Assembly: GCA_034770075.1 (NCBI GenBank)
Contig: CM068379.1
Location: 19,777,506 to 19,841,505, forward strand
Source: Aralia elata
Taxonomy: Eukaryota > Streptophyta > Magnoliopsida > Apiales > Araliaceae
DNA: 64,000 bases
Direction of reading: 5' to 3'
This document shows positions 23,670-35,829 of the stretch, piece after piece. Within the stretch, counting starts at the first letter, position 1, and every line of letters starts with the position of its first letter. Below the pieces are notes generated by a model. The model ran no database searches and was not told where the DNA came from. It saw nothing but the letters and a program-made list of their open reading frames with translations. A program made the position numbers and the translations under genes.

Positions 23670-24710
23670 ATGCTGCCCAGAGGTAGACACCGCAATCAAC
23701 GAGTTGCAGAGTCAGAAAGTGAGGTTGGGGATCAACCCAACCCAATGAGAGTGTTTGCGGAGATGCTGGCAGAGGCCATACAAGCAAGACCACCACCTGT
23801 AGGGGCACAACCAGCAGCCCAGCCAGCGCATCACTTTGCTAACTTTAAGGATTTCAAACTGATTGGACCACCTGAGTTCAAAGGAACTCTCAATCCAATA
23901 GAAGCACAAACTTGGGTCGAAGAAATGGAGAAGGTCTTCGAGGTCGCACGAGTGGCCGAGGACCAGAAAATTGGCTTCGCCACCTTCATGATGAAGGGCG
24001 GAGCTAGCTATTGGTGGAAAGCCAATAAGGGATGGGCAGGTGATGGAGTCATTCCATGGGACAGATTTAAAGAGCTATTCTTCGAGAATTACTTCCCGGA
24101 GAATACACAGCAGGATATGGAAGTTAAATTTCTGGAACTGAAATAGGGGAGTATGACTGTCGTAGAGTACGCGACAAACTTTAATGAGTCGGCCCAATTT
24201 GCTATACATCAGGTGGACACCGAGGCCAGGAAGTCTAGAAGATTCGAATTGGGATTAAAGCCATGGGTGCAAAAGGCAGTCGCGGTATTGAAGATTAAGA
24301 ACTTCTCAGAACTGCTTGAGAGGGATATCATTGCGGAAGGAGGCAATGAAGCGGTAGCACGATTCAACCAAGACAAAAAGAAAAGTCAGGAAGGACCCAA
24401 GGCAGGGAGCAGCGGAGGCAGTAACCCCAATAAGCGCAAATGGAATGAAAGCCAATCGTCCGGGGACAATAAATTCGGAGGAGAGGCCAAGAAAAGTGGG
24501 AAGTGCAGCAAATGCAGAAAGAAACACTCGGGGGAGTGCATGAAGGGGAGGAGCGTTTGTTATCATTATGGACAACTGGGACACATGGCTCCCGAGTGTC
24601 CGAACAAGCAAAAAGGAGGATGTTTCTCTTGTGGAGCACCTGACCACCAAATCAAGGATTTTCCGAAGAGGAAGGGCGACGCCGGGAGTGGCAACAGAAG
24701 CAACAACAGT

Positions 24711-24777
<67 letters not shown>

Positions 24778-24785
24778 GGCTAAGC
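23670..24785 (+). pseudogene. Element C Gag with poly-Asn linker
   Basis: Starts MLPRGRHRNQ. The gag domain has FKLIGPPEFKG, EAQTWVEEMEKVFEVARV, MMKGGASYWWKANKG and FKELFFENYFPENTQQDMEV. A TAG at 24144-24146 replaces the Gln of LKQG seen in B; the frame continues to HQVDTEARKSRRFELGLKPW and the knuckles. The first knuckle-like motif CSKCRKKHSGEC is kept. The second reads CYHYGQLGHMAPEC with its second Cys changed to Tyr, and the third ends in Phe instead of Cys. A run of about 22 Asn codons follows. It would not give a functional capsid. Confidence 0.88.
24711..24777 (+). repeat. (AAC)n microsatellite in element C gag
   Basis: About 22 uninterrupted AAC units encoding poly-Asn between the zinc knuckles and the protease. 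D has a shorter, interrupted Asn tract at the same place, so this is an expansion of a family linker. Confidence 0.95.
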
Positions 24786-26734
24786 ATTAGGGGACAAGCT
24801 AGTCAAGCCAACAGACCAATGGCACGTACGTTCAACATGACCATGCAGGATGCGGTGGAGTCCAAGGACGTAGTGTCAGATATCATCCCAATCAATGATA
24901 TAAATGCATATGTGTTATTTGATTCGGGTGCTACCTGCTTTTTTGTTTTGGAAGAATTTGCTAAAAGATTAGGCTTACCCCGTGAAGAGTTAGAACACCC
25001 TATGAATGTAGAAGTAGCAAATAAGGAAATAATTCCCGTAGATTACATTCCTACAAATTGTGTGCCCGAACTGCGAGGATTTAAGCTCAATGTGAATTTG
25101 ATACCAATTTGTTTGGGGGAGTTTGATGTAATCCTTGGGATGGATTGGTTATCGAGTCACGGAGCAGTTATCGACTGTAGGAAAAGTGTGTACACCTTAA
25201 GACCCTTAATGAATCGAAGGTGGTATTCCATGGTAGTAAATCGCTGAGACAATCTTGTTGTCTAACAACGATGCAAGCAAAGAAATTGCTTAAGAAGGGT
25301 TGTGTCAGTTATTTGGCTCACGTGGTTGATACTCGACGAATCGAGGGCGAACTGAGTCAGATACCCGTCATAAGGGAATTCACTGATGTCTTCCCAGATG
25401 AAATACCGGGATTTCCACCGGATTGGAAAATTGAGTTCGCAATCGACTTGGTACCAGGAACCGCGCCAATATCAAAGTCGTCGTATCGAATGGCACTAGT
25501 AGAGATGAAAGAACTAATGGTTCAACTGCAAGAACTGTTAAAGAAGGGTTATATCGGACCGAGCGTGTCCCCATGGGGAGCGCCGGTTCTGTTCGTAAAG
25601 AAGAAGGATGGCTCGATGAGACTTTGTATCGACTACTGCGAGTTAAACAAAGTTACGATTAATAATAGGTACCCGCTGCCCAAGATAGACAATCAGTTTG
25701 ATCAACTCAAGGGAGCGAAATACGTTTCAAAGATTGATTTGAGAACGGGTTATCATCAACTGAAGGTGAGACAGGAGGATATCCCGAAGACGGCATTCAG
25801 AACTCGCTATGGACATTTCGAGTTTCTGGTAATGACATTTGGACTGACGAATGCACCTGCGACATTCATGGATATGATGAACAGAGTGTTCAAGCAGTAC
25901 TTAGACAAGTTCATGGTAGTATTCATCGACGACATCTTGGTGTATTCAGAGACAGAGGAAGAACACGGTGAACATCTAAGGATTGCTTTGGAAGCATTAA
26001 GAAGGGAGAAGCTGTACGCAAAATTTTTGAAGTGTGAATTTTGGTTGCAGAGAGTGCAATTTCTAGGACATATCATTGACAAAAATAGTGTTTCGGTGGA
26101 TCCAGCAAAGGTAGATGCGGTCATCAACTGGGGACAACCGAAGACGCCGACTGAGATCAAGAGTTTTCTAGGGTTAGCATGGTATTATCGGAGATTCATC
26201 CAGGATTTTTCAACGATAGCATCGTCGTTGACCAATATTACCAGGAAGATAGTTAAGTTCGTATGGACAGAGAAATGTGAAGGTAGTATTAGGGAGCTGA
26301 AGAAAAGACTTAGTCAAGCACCGATGTTGGCTTTACCGGACAACATTGGAGGTTTTGTAGTGCACAGTAATGCGTCACACAAGGGTCTTGGTTGTGTACT
26401 GATGCAGCATGGCAGGGTCATTGCGTACGCGTCACGTCAATTGAAGGACTATGAGAAAGGTTATCCGACTCATGACATGGAGTTAGCATCGGTAGTTTTT
26501 GCCTTGATAATTTGGAGGAACTATCTATATGGAGAGAAGTGCAAGATATACACAGATCATAAAAGTCTGAAGTATATCTTCACTCAAAAAGAATTGAACA
26601 TGAGGCAGAGGCGATGGTTAACATTGATCAAAGATTACGATTGTGAAATTTTGTACCATCCGGGAAAAGCAAACGTCATGGCAGATGCCTTAAACAAAAA
26701 AGGTAGGGAGAAGTTACTAATTCTAATCACTTAG
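24786..26734 (+). pseudogene. Element C protease, reverse transcriptase and RNase H
   Basis: Protease box AYVLFDSGATCFF and ILGMDWLSSHGAVIDC are followed by a frameshift near 25200 into [22 protein letters not shown] has the full set of blocks with [12 protein letters not shown] intact. In RNase H the first catalytic Asp is Asn ([12 protein letters not shown] against [11 protein letters not shown] in B), a G-to-A change. The end reads [12 protein letters not shown], then an in-frame TAG at 26732-26734 before integrase. Dead by stop, frameshift and active-site loss. Confidence 0.9.
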
Positions 26735-28231
26735 GTGAAGTTGATAAAGGAGTTCGAGAGACTAGATTTAGAGGTGCAGTATCTGATGGAGGCAAGTGAG
26801 AAATTATTCGTGGCGATGGAGGCGAGTCTGACCTTACTGGATAAAATCATGGAGGCTCAAGAATTTGACGAGGAATGTAACGACATCAATAAACAATTAT
26901 CGGAAGGAGAAACGTTGAAGTACAAGATTGGCAGCACAGGATTGCTGAGGTTTGAGGGAAGGATCTGGGTACCGTACGTACCAGACCTAAGAGAAAAAAT
27001 ATTGCAGGAGGCCCATAATACAAGATTCTCGGTACATCCAAGTACCACCAAGATGTATCAAGATCTTCGTCAGCGTTATTGGTGGCCACATTTGAAGAAG
27101 GAAGTTGCAGAATGCTTCAGCCGTTATTTAACTTGCCAGAGGGTCTTGGCAGAGTACCAGCGGTCGAGCGGATTGTTGCAACCATTAGAGATACCAGAGT
27201 GGAAGTGGGAGCACAGTACAATGGATTTTGTGGTAGGACTTCCAACGACACAGAAGGGTTTAGACGCCATCTGGGTAATCGTAGATCGTTTGACCAAGTC
27301 TGCTCATTTTCTACCGATCAAGATCAGGTACAAACTAGAGCAATTAGCAAAGCTTTACGTGAAAGAGATAGTATCGCGATATGGAGTGTTGGTGTCTATT
27401 GTATCTGATAGAGATCCGCGCTTCACGTCAAATTTTTGGAGGAGTCTACAGGAAAGAATGGGAACGCAATTGAGATTGAGTACATCGTATCATCCTCAGA
27501 CTAATGGCCAGAGCGAGCGAACGATTCAGACCTTGGAAGACATGCTGAGAGCGGTCGTAATGGACTTAAAGGGCAGCTGGGATGATCACTTGCCACTGAT
27601 AGAGTTCGCTTACTATAACAGTTATCATGCTAGTATCGGTATGCCACCGTACGAAGCACTATATGGAAGAAAGTGTCGAACACCGTTATGTTGGGATGAG
27701 TTGGTATAGCAGACCGTGAAAATCGTCAAAGTAATAAGAGCACGTTTAGTAGCAGCTTAGGATCGTCAGAAGAAGTATGCCGACTTACATCGTCAGAAGC
27801 GAGACTTTAAAGTTGGTAGCTTTGTGTTTTTGAAAGTGTCTCCCTAGAAAGGGAAAATCTGTTTTGGGAAGAAAGGCAAGCTGAGCCCTAGATTCATAGA
27901 ACCGTTCGAGATTTTGAGGCGAATCGGCGAAGTGGCGTACGAAGTAGCATTACCACCTGAACTTGAACAGATTCACAACGTGTTCCATGTATCAGTATTA
28001 CGGTCGTATAAGCCAGACTACAAGTATGTTATTTCCTATGAGCCAATTCAAGTTGAGAAAGACTTATCGTACGAGGAGATTCCTATCCAAATACTCGATA
28101 GGAAGTAGCAGAAGCTGAGGAATAAAATCATTCATTCCGTTAAAGTTCTCTGGAGGAATCATATGGTTGAGGAAGCTACGTCGGAACTTGAGGAAAAGGT
28201 GAGGGCGAATTATCCGCATTTATTTGAGTAA
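26735..28231 (+). pseudogene. Element C integrase and chromodomain-like tail
   Basis: HHCC region, then DDE core with [19 protein letters not shown] and [12 protein letters not shown]. After [10 protein letters not shown] a TAG replaces Gln (B has ELVQQT). Further stops are VAA-TAG-DRQKK (Gln in B), VSP-TAG-KGK (Trp in B) and LDRK-TAG-QKLRN. The tail [17 protein letters not shown] segment reads [16 protein letters not shown], and the end ANYPHLFE matches B. All these stops are TAG, from CAG/CAA or TGG codons where B allows comparison. Confidence 0.9.
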
Positions 28232-28263
28232 CCTTAGTTTACAATTCCTAGGACAAAATTTTT

Positions 28264-28278
28264 ATAAGGGAGAGAGGA
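28264..28278 (+). other. Element C polypurine tract
   Basis: AAGGGAGAGAGGA immediately precedes the 3' LTR. The hairpin seen upstream in B and E survives only in part (ATTCCTAGGACAAAAT). Confidence 0.8.
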
Positions 28279-29625
28279 TGTAATGCCCGAGAATTTTTAA
28301 ACTTCATTATTAATTAAATATGGAATTTAAAATTTTCATGAGTTAGTTTACATACTTAATTAAACCTATGTGTATGTTTAATTAATTGTGCAACTATACG
28401 AGTTAATTCTAGCTTTAAGGGAGTTCACTAATGGTCTGATTAAATTAGTAGTCCAACCCTAAGGTTTGAATGACAAGAAAACTGGGAAAAAGGTTAAGTA
28501 ATTAATTTCATTTCATCATGGTGTTGAATTCAAGTTATTAAATTAAATAATTTGAATATATGTTTTGTTGTCTAAGTGAGTATTTAAAACAATTAAATTA
28601 TTAAGCTAATTATTTAATTGTAATAACGAAATTCTAATTTTACTTTTAAACTTAAGTTAGTATTATAACAAGGGTGAATTGTTGTGAAGCAAGGATCAAT
28701 AAAAATTACTTAAGTTAATTTAGTGTTACGTAATGAGTAACTGATAGAAAAATTAATTAGGCCCAACCCCCCTCACTTTCGTCTGAGCAATTTGAGTTGA
28801 AGTGGGCCAGCCCTTGATCAATTAAAAGGAGAGGCTCGGTTAATTGTATAAGCTCAAGTGTATAAGGAAGCTGGGCTAGAAATTCGCGGCGTTGGCTTGA
28901 TTCAAGTCAGACGAAAAACGTATAGGGGTTAGGGCATGGGGCGACCGAGCGGCAAGCCATCGGACCAACGAAGAATTTCGACTCCCTGAGGGCAATAGGG
29001 TCGATAGAGTCGCAGGGCTCAGACCTGAGCAGTTCAGTCTGCCGGTGTGTGCCGCTGATTTCTCACCTACTGCGCCGAAAGGGGGTTACAAAAAGGGCTA
29101 TGAGGCATGGGCACTGGTCTAGAGTAGCGATAGGTACTGAAAGGGTATGGGCGGATGGATGGAACTATGCTGAATTTCATCATCACTCCTCACTGTTGCG
29201 AATTGACACCATGTTCGGTGTCAATACCGGGTCAGAGTAAAGGGTTTTCTCTATAAATAAAGCCCTAGTTCAGAGGTAAGAGCTTGTTATTTTTGTGAAC
29301 TCCGAAATAGAGAGAGATATAGTAAGAACACCATCAATAGGCTGTTAATCAAGTGTTCGGGGGTGCTAGCTGTGGCGTGGATGTTCCCAAATTACATCAC
29401 CTATTTTGGGAGAAGGAGGAGAACAACAACTAGGACCCCATTTCAGCTCAAACTAGCCTTAAGATATATAAGGGTTCTGTTAAGTTTTGACCCAACTGCC
29501 GTGTGGTTTTTATTTCTGTTTTTATTTGGTTTCTGTTGCTATTTTGTTAGGGAAAGTCTGTGTATGGAAGGCCACGGAGGGCCGGGCGGTGTATGGATGG
29601 ATTATGGTTGTGGAATATCATGTGT

Positions 29626-30413
29626 TCAATAAGCTTCTCATGCGAACTAGAATTTACGGACCAAGTACATACTAGGCATAAAATGCACGCGGGTTGAATT
29701 TTAAAGCCGCGGGTCCAATTTTGCGGGTCGGGTCCATTTTAAACAAAAAATGCAAGAGCCTAAGTCAGTGTAAACCAAGAACCAAGACTCTCTCTCTCTG
29801 AAACAGCGAACCCAGTAGCTCTAATAAATCCCGAACCACCAAAGTCGGAGCAAATCAGACCAAATTCTCATCATTTTCGGCGAACCAAGACTCTCTCTCT
29901 CTCTCTCTCTCACGGCAAAGGTAAAGCTCCTTAACGGTTCTAATTTGATGGAGTTAATTGCCTAGCGAAAGAAATTTAGGATTTGTGTTTTGTTAATGTC
30001 AGTCTAAATCTCTTGTTAGTGAGTTTATCTCTGCGCTCGGTGTTCTTCATTCTTACTTCAATCATATTCATATGACCTAGATTAGTACAGTTCTTTAAAC
30101 TTCGTTAATAGTGAACAACTTGTTATAGCATATTTAGGGGTTTGCCTATTAACAGTGAACAATTTCTGGTTTGGGATTTTTTAATTTTTTTTGTTTTTGT
30201 ATAAATTATTGTGAAGCACTGAGTCAGTTTATCAAGCACTGAGTCATTCTTTTTTGAACTAAATTACTAAACGTTTATAAACATTTAGTATGAACATTTT
30301 GCACTAAATTTCTTATATACTGTTCATACTAAATGTTTTATAAACATTTTGCACTGAGTCATCAGTTTATAAATATTTAGTATGATCATTAGTATAAACA
30401 TTTTGTATGCATT
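29626..30413 (+). repeat. MULE left terminal inverted repeat
   Basis: Aligns over about 790 bp with the complement of 34711-35498. Contains a (TC)n microsatellite near 29890-29911, longer than in the right copy, and many variants of AAACATTTAGTATGA towards the inner end. Only scattered substitutions and small indels separate the two arms. Confidence 0.88.
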
Positions 30414-30897
30414 TTTGTTCAATAGCTTATTATATGGAAAAATAAACTATTTGGGGGGATTTATTTTTTATTTATAGTGACCATATTTGTCATTTGGGAT
30501 TTTTTCATTTTTGTTTTGTTTTTCAAATCGTCTTTTTATATGGTTAATACTAGACACCATTTCTGTCCAAAATATTTGTAATCTCTTCAAATACATTCTA
30601 TAGCATAAACATATATTATTATAATATGTCATGTAATCTCTTCAAATATGAAGAATACTGCCTATAGAGACCATTTGAGAGATATAGTGAGGTTAATACT
30701 AGGTTTTTGCATAACCTCTTCAAAAAAGAATGAGTTAACATTGTATAGCATAAACAAGTGGCCCTGTATAAGTAGCTATTTCTGTCCAATAAGGAAATGC
30801 TCCTAATTATCACTTTGCTAAATGATTTGTTTGACGCACATATACTTGATGTTTTAGATCATTAATTTGCATTGATTTTAATTTAATCGTACAGGTT

Positions 30898-33525
30898 ATG
30901 GATGATCATTTAGAGGATGAAGTACAGGGTAATGATGAATGTGATGATAATGTAGACAATACTGAAATGGATGTAGAGAATAGGAGAATTGAAGGGGAGA
31001 GTTTTGAGTTAATAGAAGAAGTTGGAAGTGATGAAGGTAGCGAAAATTTTATTTATAATCTGCAAGTAGCCGACCATCTCAAACCTAGTGTTGGAAAAGA
31101 ATTCCAAATAATAAATGAAGTTAAGGATTTCTACAATGCATATGCTAAAGAGGCGGGATTTAGTATTCGAAGTTGGGCTACTAAGAAAATCGAAGGAAGT
31201 GATGAAGTGAAAAGGAAAGAATATGTTTGTTTTAAACAAGGTAAGAGAATAACAATTGCAGATGTTGAAACTAAAAGGCGTCGGGGATCGATAAGAGAGA
31301 GTTGTAAAGCAAAGGTTGTTGTGCTGAAAATAAATTTAGGTGCATATCTAGTCACCCAGTTTATTGAGGGTCATAGTCACCATTTGGCAACTCTATCAAA
31401 GAAACATTTATTAAGATCACATCGAAGTGTTTCGAGTGCGCAAAAGTGTTTAAGTCAACAACTTGCCATGATAAATATACTCTCATATCAACAATTTAAT
31501 TTCCTTGGAGTACAGGCTGGAGGGTTTGAAAACATTGGGTGTACACAACAAGATTTATATAATTATAAAAGGGATAGACGTAATGAGTTGAAGGGGCATG
31601 ACGGAGAAATGTTGGGTGAGTTTTACAAATTAGAAAAGGGCAAGAATCCATCATTCACTTATGAAATTAAGGTCAATAATGAACAAAGGATAACACATTG
31701 TTTTTGGGCTGATGCAACCTCTAGAAGAATATATAGTTTTTTTGGTGATGTCGTCATCTTCGATACGACATATAACACCAATCACTATGGGATGATTTTT
31801 GCACCATTGACGGGAGTTAACAAATATGGCCAAACCATAATTTTTGCTTGTGCATTTTTAAGTGATGAGACATCGGATTCATTTGTTTGGCTATTCAACA
31901 AATTTTTGGAGGCTATGCCAGGTGATGCCCCTAAAATGATCATTACTGACCAAGATCCCGCGATGTCTAAAGCAATTTCAGAAACTCTTCTGGATACATT
32001 TCATAGATACTGTAGTTGGCACATATTGACAAAATTTTCTGAAAAGCTAGACTCGGTGAAGTATAACGCTCACTATAGTGAATTTGCCAATTGTATTTGG
32101 AATTCAGAGTCTAAAGGAGAGTTTGATTTGACATGGACAGAGCTTGTTGGGAAGAGCGGGTTACATGATAACAAATGGTCACAAGCAATGTATAAAATTC
32201 GTTTAAATTGGGTGCCTGCTTATTGTAATCATGTTTTCTCGGCCAATATGTCAAGTAGCGAACGAGCGAAAAGCTCTCACGCATTTTTCAAAAGATATGT
32301 ATCTAAGAATAATTCGCTAGTTGATTTCATGATTCAATTTAGTAGGGGACTAGTACGCCAACGTCAAGAAGATTTGTTGGTCGATCACAAAGATTTGATT
32401 GAGAAGCCTAAAGTGAAGATGAATCATGACTTTTTGTTCCAAATGGTTAATATTTATACACGGGAAATGTTTAACAAATTTCAAGATGAGATATGGGAAT
32501 TCTTGAATTACGGTTTTGAGCTTATCAAGGAGAGTGACAATCAATGCGTGTTTCTAGTTCATAGGAAAAAAATAGTCACATGTAGAGTGCGAAAACTTAT
32601 TTATGACAAAGAATTGGGTTTTGCTTCATGTAGTTGCCACAAGTTTGAGAGTATGGGAATACCATGTAGACATGTGCTTGGTTACTTGCAAAAAATGCAT
32701 GATTTTGACGAATTACCATAACAATACATCTTGCAAAGGTAGACTAAGAAGGCAAACTCCAGGATAGTGGTCGATCATGAAAGTGGCACCATGATAAATA
32801 GTGACAAAGAATATCTAATCAAACGGAGTGAATTAATTCAATGTTCTTTGGATGTTATTGATAAATCCCTCACAAGCCAAGAAGGAATTAATATTTATAA
32901 AGATACTTTGGCTCATGCACTCAAATCAATCAAGTTTATTGTAGATAGTGGTAAAAGTTCACAATGTGGAATTGGTGGAACTGTAGTCTTCGGGAAGATG
33001 AGTTGCAATAAAGAATATGTTTACAATGAACCAAATCAAGTTAGGGCAAAAGGATGTGGCAAAAGACTTAAAGGAGGGAAATAAAGGGCTTTAGGGAAGG
33101 CAAAGAACTCAAACGCTAGACGTTGTCATGGTTGTGGCAAAGTTGGACAATCACATGACAAAAGAAATTGTCCACTGGTTGCACATCGGTAAGTACTAGT
33201 TGCACATCGGTAAGTAATATTTACGTAAAAGTTAACTTCTTTTTCTATCTCAATCTTTAAATGATGTGTGTTATTTTGGCTTTTATGTAGGAATTTTCCC
33301 GACAATGAAGGTGCAACAATATTTTCAAGTTCAGAGGATGATAGTCATACTTCGAAAGGTGTGATCATGGTTTTTTGTCTCGCATATTGGTCTAATATTT
33401 AGTTTGCATAACTATAAGAATATTAAGCACCATCTTCAGCCTTCGTACTTTTTATGTGCAGATGATTCACCGAATCAACATGGTGTCAAAGTTCCTGATG
33501 AATATAAAGAACATGGTAGTATATA
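30898..33525 (+). pseudogene. MULE transposase, FAR1/FHY3-like, with nonsense mutations
   Basis: The ATG at 30898 follows an intron-like 3' splice site (CGTACAG). The 607-codon frame has an acidic start, a FAR1-type DNA-binding domain (FYNAYAKEAGFSIRSWATKK, then ESCKAKVVV and FIEGHSHHLA), and the MULE transposase domain with VVIFDTTYNTNHYG (Asp289), MIITDQDPAM (about 345-356) and CSWHILTKF. A SWIM zinc finger CSCHKFESMGIPCRHVL lies at 578-594. A TAA follows at 32719, with a TAG 18 bases later and a TAA at 33082. The frame nevertheless continues in family-like sequence (residues RSELIQCSLDVIDKS) to a CCHC knuckle CHGCGKVGQSHDKRNC near 33120-33168, then two short putative exons (about 33294-33360 and 33463-33525). 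Related proteins were domesticated as light-signalling factors; this copy is transposon-borne and broken. Confidence 0.88.
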
Positions 33526-34710
33526 GACGGACTAAACATGTATATGCGAATTCTAGTTATGTTGACAATGAAGTTCAATTATTTATGGGAATTCTAGTTT
33601 GGGTTCCATAAAGGACGTGAATGTTATTTAATATGTATGATCAAATTGGCTGGCAATGAGTTTCATGATTTCAAACAATTATTGTTGTGTTGTAGCTATA
33701 TTTGTGTTTGTTAGTGTATGTTTAAATGTTTGTGATATGTGCATGTGACCCACTTTAAAAGCCGAAAGGCATGTGCTCTGTTTGGAATGATATGTTCTCC
33801 AGGTTATGCCAAAGGTTCTCCTTACCCAACAATGGGGTGTCATGCTTCAAACATGTTATTTTTTTATAACTTATGTCAATTTATTCTTTACATTTTTTGG
33901 ATATTTTTAATATAAATTAGCAATTAAATCTATGTTTATTAGGAAGTTTATAGGAACAATGTAGCTGAAGCTCATGATAGAGCTAGGAAATTAGTTTGTA
34001 TCCCTAACAATCCAAATAATATGGTTAGTTTTTAAGTTAAGGCTTTATTCATACTATTGATACGAGTATGATTTGTGCGTCTGTCATCCCGGTCTTCTAA
34101 ATCTAGACAGCTGCTATATAGGAAGGCTGAACTATGCAGCAACACCTAACATTTTTTTCAATAATGCAATACATGCCAACAACTGAGCAGATTCATTTCA
34201 AAAATCACACTATCAATCCATCAAGTTGGGTTCATTGTTTGATACATTCACATTCTTTTAGTAAACTATGGTTGGTTGACTAAAGTGGGTCACATTCACA
34301 TTACACAGAGGTATCATAGACAACTAGTTTTTTCATAATAGACTCGACCTTCATTTCCATTCTTATTGGAATGGGTTATTTTACAAATTGCAAATTGCCC
34401 ACAATGACATTGCTTGCTTTGAATCCTTAAATCAAATTCGCAGCTCTTCACCATGCTTCCTGATGCCATGTTGTCTTCCTACAAAAATATAAATCCAATT
34501 ATTCATAGGAAAAAGATAGAATGCAACAAAATTTACAACCAACTTTTTGAAGGAACCAAAAATAAGCTTCGCCCCAACATCATTAAAATCAAAACATTTC
34601 ATAACATGAAGCAAGAAAAAAATAACTCAACTGTATCACTTAATTTTCATTTACTTCCTCTTCAAACTGATGGTTCCACATTTTCACCCAGATAGTAATC
34701 ACACCAAAAA
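33526..34710 (+). other. MULE 3' non-coding region
   Basis: AT-rich sequence between the transposase gene and the right inverted repeat. Short ORFs here look like nothing known. Probably 3' UTR and filler. Confidence 0.5.
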
Positions 34711-35498
34711 AACATAAAATGTATACAAAATGGTCATACTAATGATCATACTAAATGTTTATAAACTGATGACTTAGTGCAAAATGTTTATAAAACATTT
34801 AGTATGAACAGTATATATGAAATTTAGTGCAAAATGTTCATACTAAATGTTTATAAACGTTTAGTCATTTAGTTCAAAAAAAGAATGATTGAGTGCTTGA
34901 TAAACTGACTCAGTGCTTCACAATCATTTATACAAAAACAAAAAAAAATAAAAAATCCCAAACTAGAAATTGTTCACTGTTAATAGGTAAACCCCTAAAT
35001 ATGCTATAACAAATTGTTCACTGTTAAAGAAATTTAAAGAATTGTACTAATCTGGGTCATATGAATATGATTGAAGTAATAATGAAGAACACCGGGCGCA
35101 GAGATAAACTCACTAACAAGAGATTTAGACTGACATTAACAAAATACAAATCCTAAATTTCTTTCGCTAGGCAATTAACTCCATCAAATTAGAACCATTA
35201 AGGAGCTTTACCTTCGCCGTGAGAGAGAGAGAGTCTTGGTTCGCCGAAAATGATGAGAATTTGGCCGGATTTGCTCCGAATTTGGTGGTTCGAGATTTGT
35301 TAGAGCTACTGGGTTCGCCATTTCGGAGAGAGAGAGTCTTGGTTCTTGGTTTACACTGACTTAGGCTCTTGCATTTTTTGTTTAAAATGGACCCGACCCG
35401 CAAAATTGGACCCGCGGCTTTAAAATTCAACCCGCGTGCATTTTATGCCTAGTACGTACTTGGTCCGTAAATTCTAGTTCGCATGAGAAGCTTATTGA
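34711..35498 (-). repeat. MULE right terminal inverted repeat
   Basis: Inverted copy of 29626-30413. The outer ~170 bp, including an unusual GC-rich patch with GCGGGTCGGGTCC, are almost identical between arms. Confidence 0.88.
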
Positions 35499-35829
35499 TC
35501 ATGTGTTTTGCTAATTATTGAAGGATCTTGAGCCGCCCACCAACTATTTGTTGTAATGTCTGTAAGAACCAGCTCTGTTATTTTTTTTTATTTCGTCGAT
35601 TAAGTGATCTGTTCAGCTTGTATAAAATTTTAGCATTTTGTTATACTATGTGTTAGTGTGTGGCTGTTATGCAACTGTGGCTGGAATAGAGTGGTTGGTA
35701 AGTGCCTAAGCTCGTGGGCATTGTGTCCTTGTGCAGTACAGGCGGCAGCTGCGCCTTAGGCACTTCGGTGCTGAGGGACTAAGCAAGCAACCAGTCGCTA
35801 GTCGGGGGGAGGGGTTTGATAATGGTTAT

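Larger units (their letters stand above)
29626..35498 (+). mobile_element. MULE (Mutator-like) transposon with ~790-bp terminal inverted repeats
   Basis: Ends are TCAATAAGCTTCTCATGCGA at 29626 and its exact complement ending at 35498. The target duplication is TCATGTGT at 29618-29625 and 35499-35506; the empty site is visible in the C 5' LTR near 19130. It carries one FAR1/MuDR-like transposase gene, now broken. No captured host gene is seen, so it is not a Pack-MULE. An 8-bp duplication is a little short for MULEs, which usually make 9 bp. Confidence 0.93.

Noticed and set aside
24566..24787. Poly-Leu and poly-Thr ORFs
   Set aside because: Other frames of the (AAC)n tract in the C gag.
29626..35498. 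MULE as a Pack-MULE carrying a host gene
   Set aside because: The only coding sequence is a FAR1/MULE transposase with DDE and SWIM motifs; FAR1-like host genes share it, but the position between TIRs makes it the element's own enzyme.
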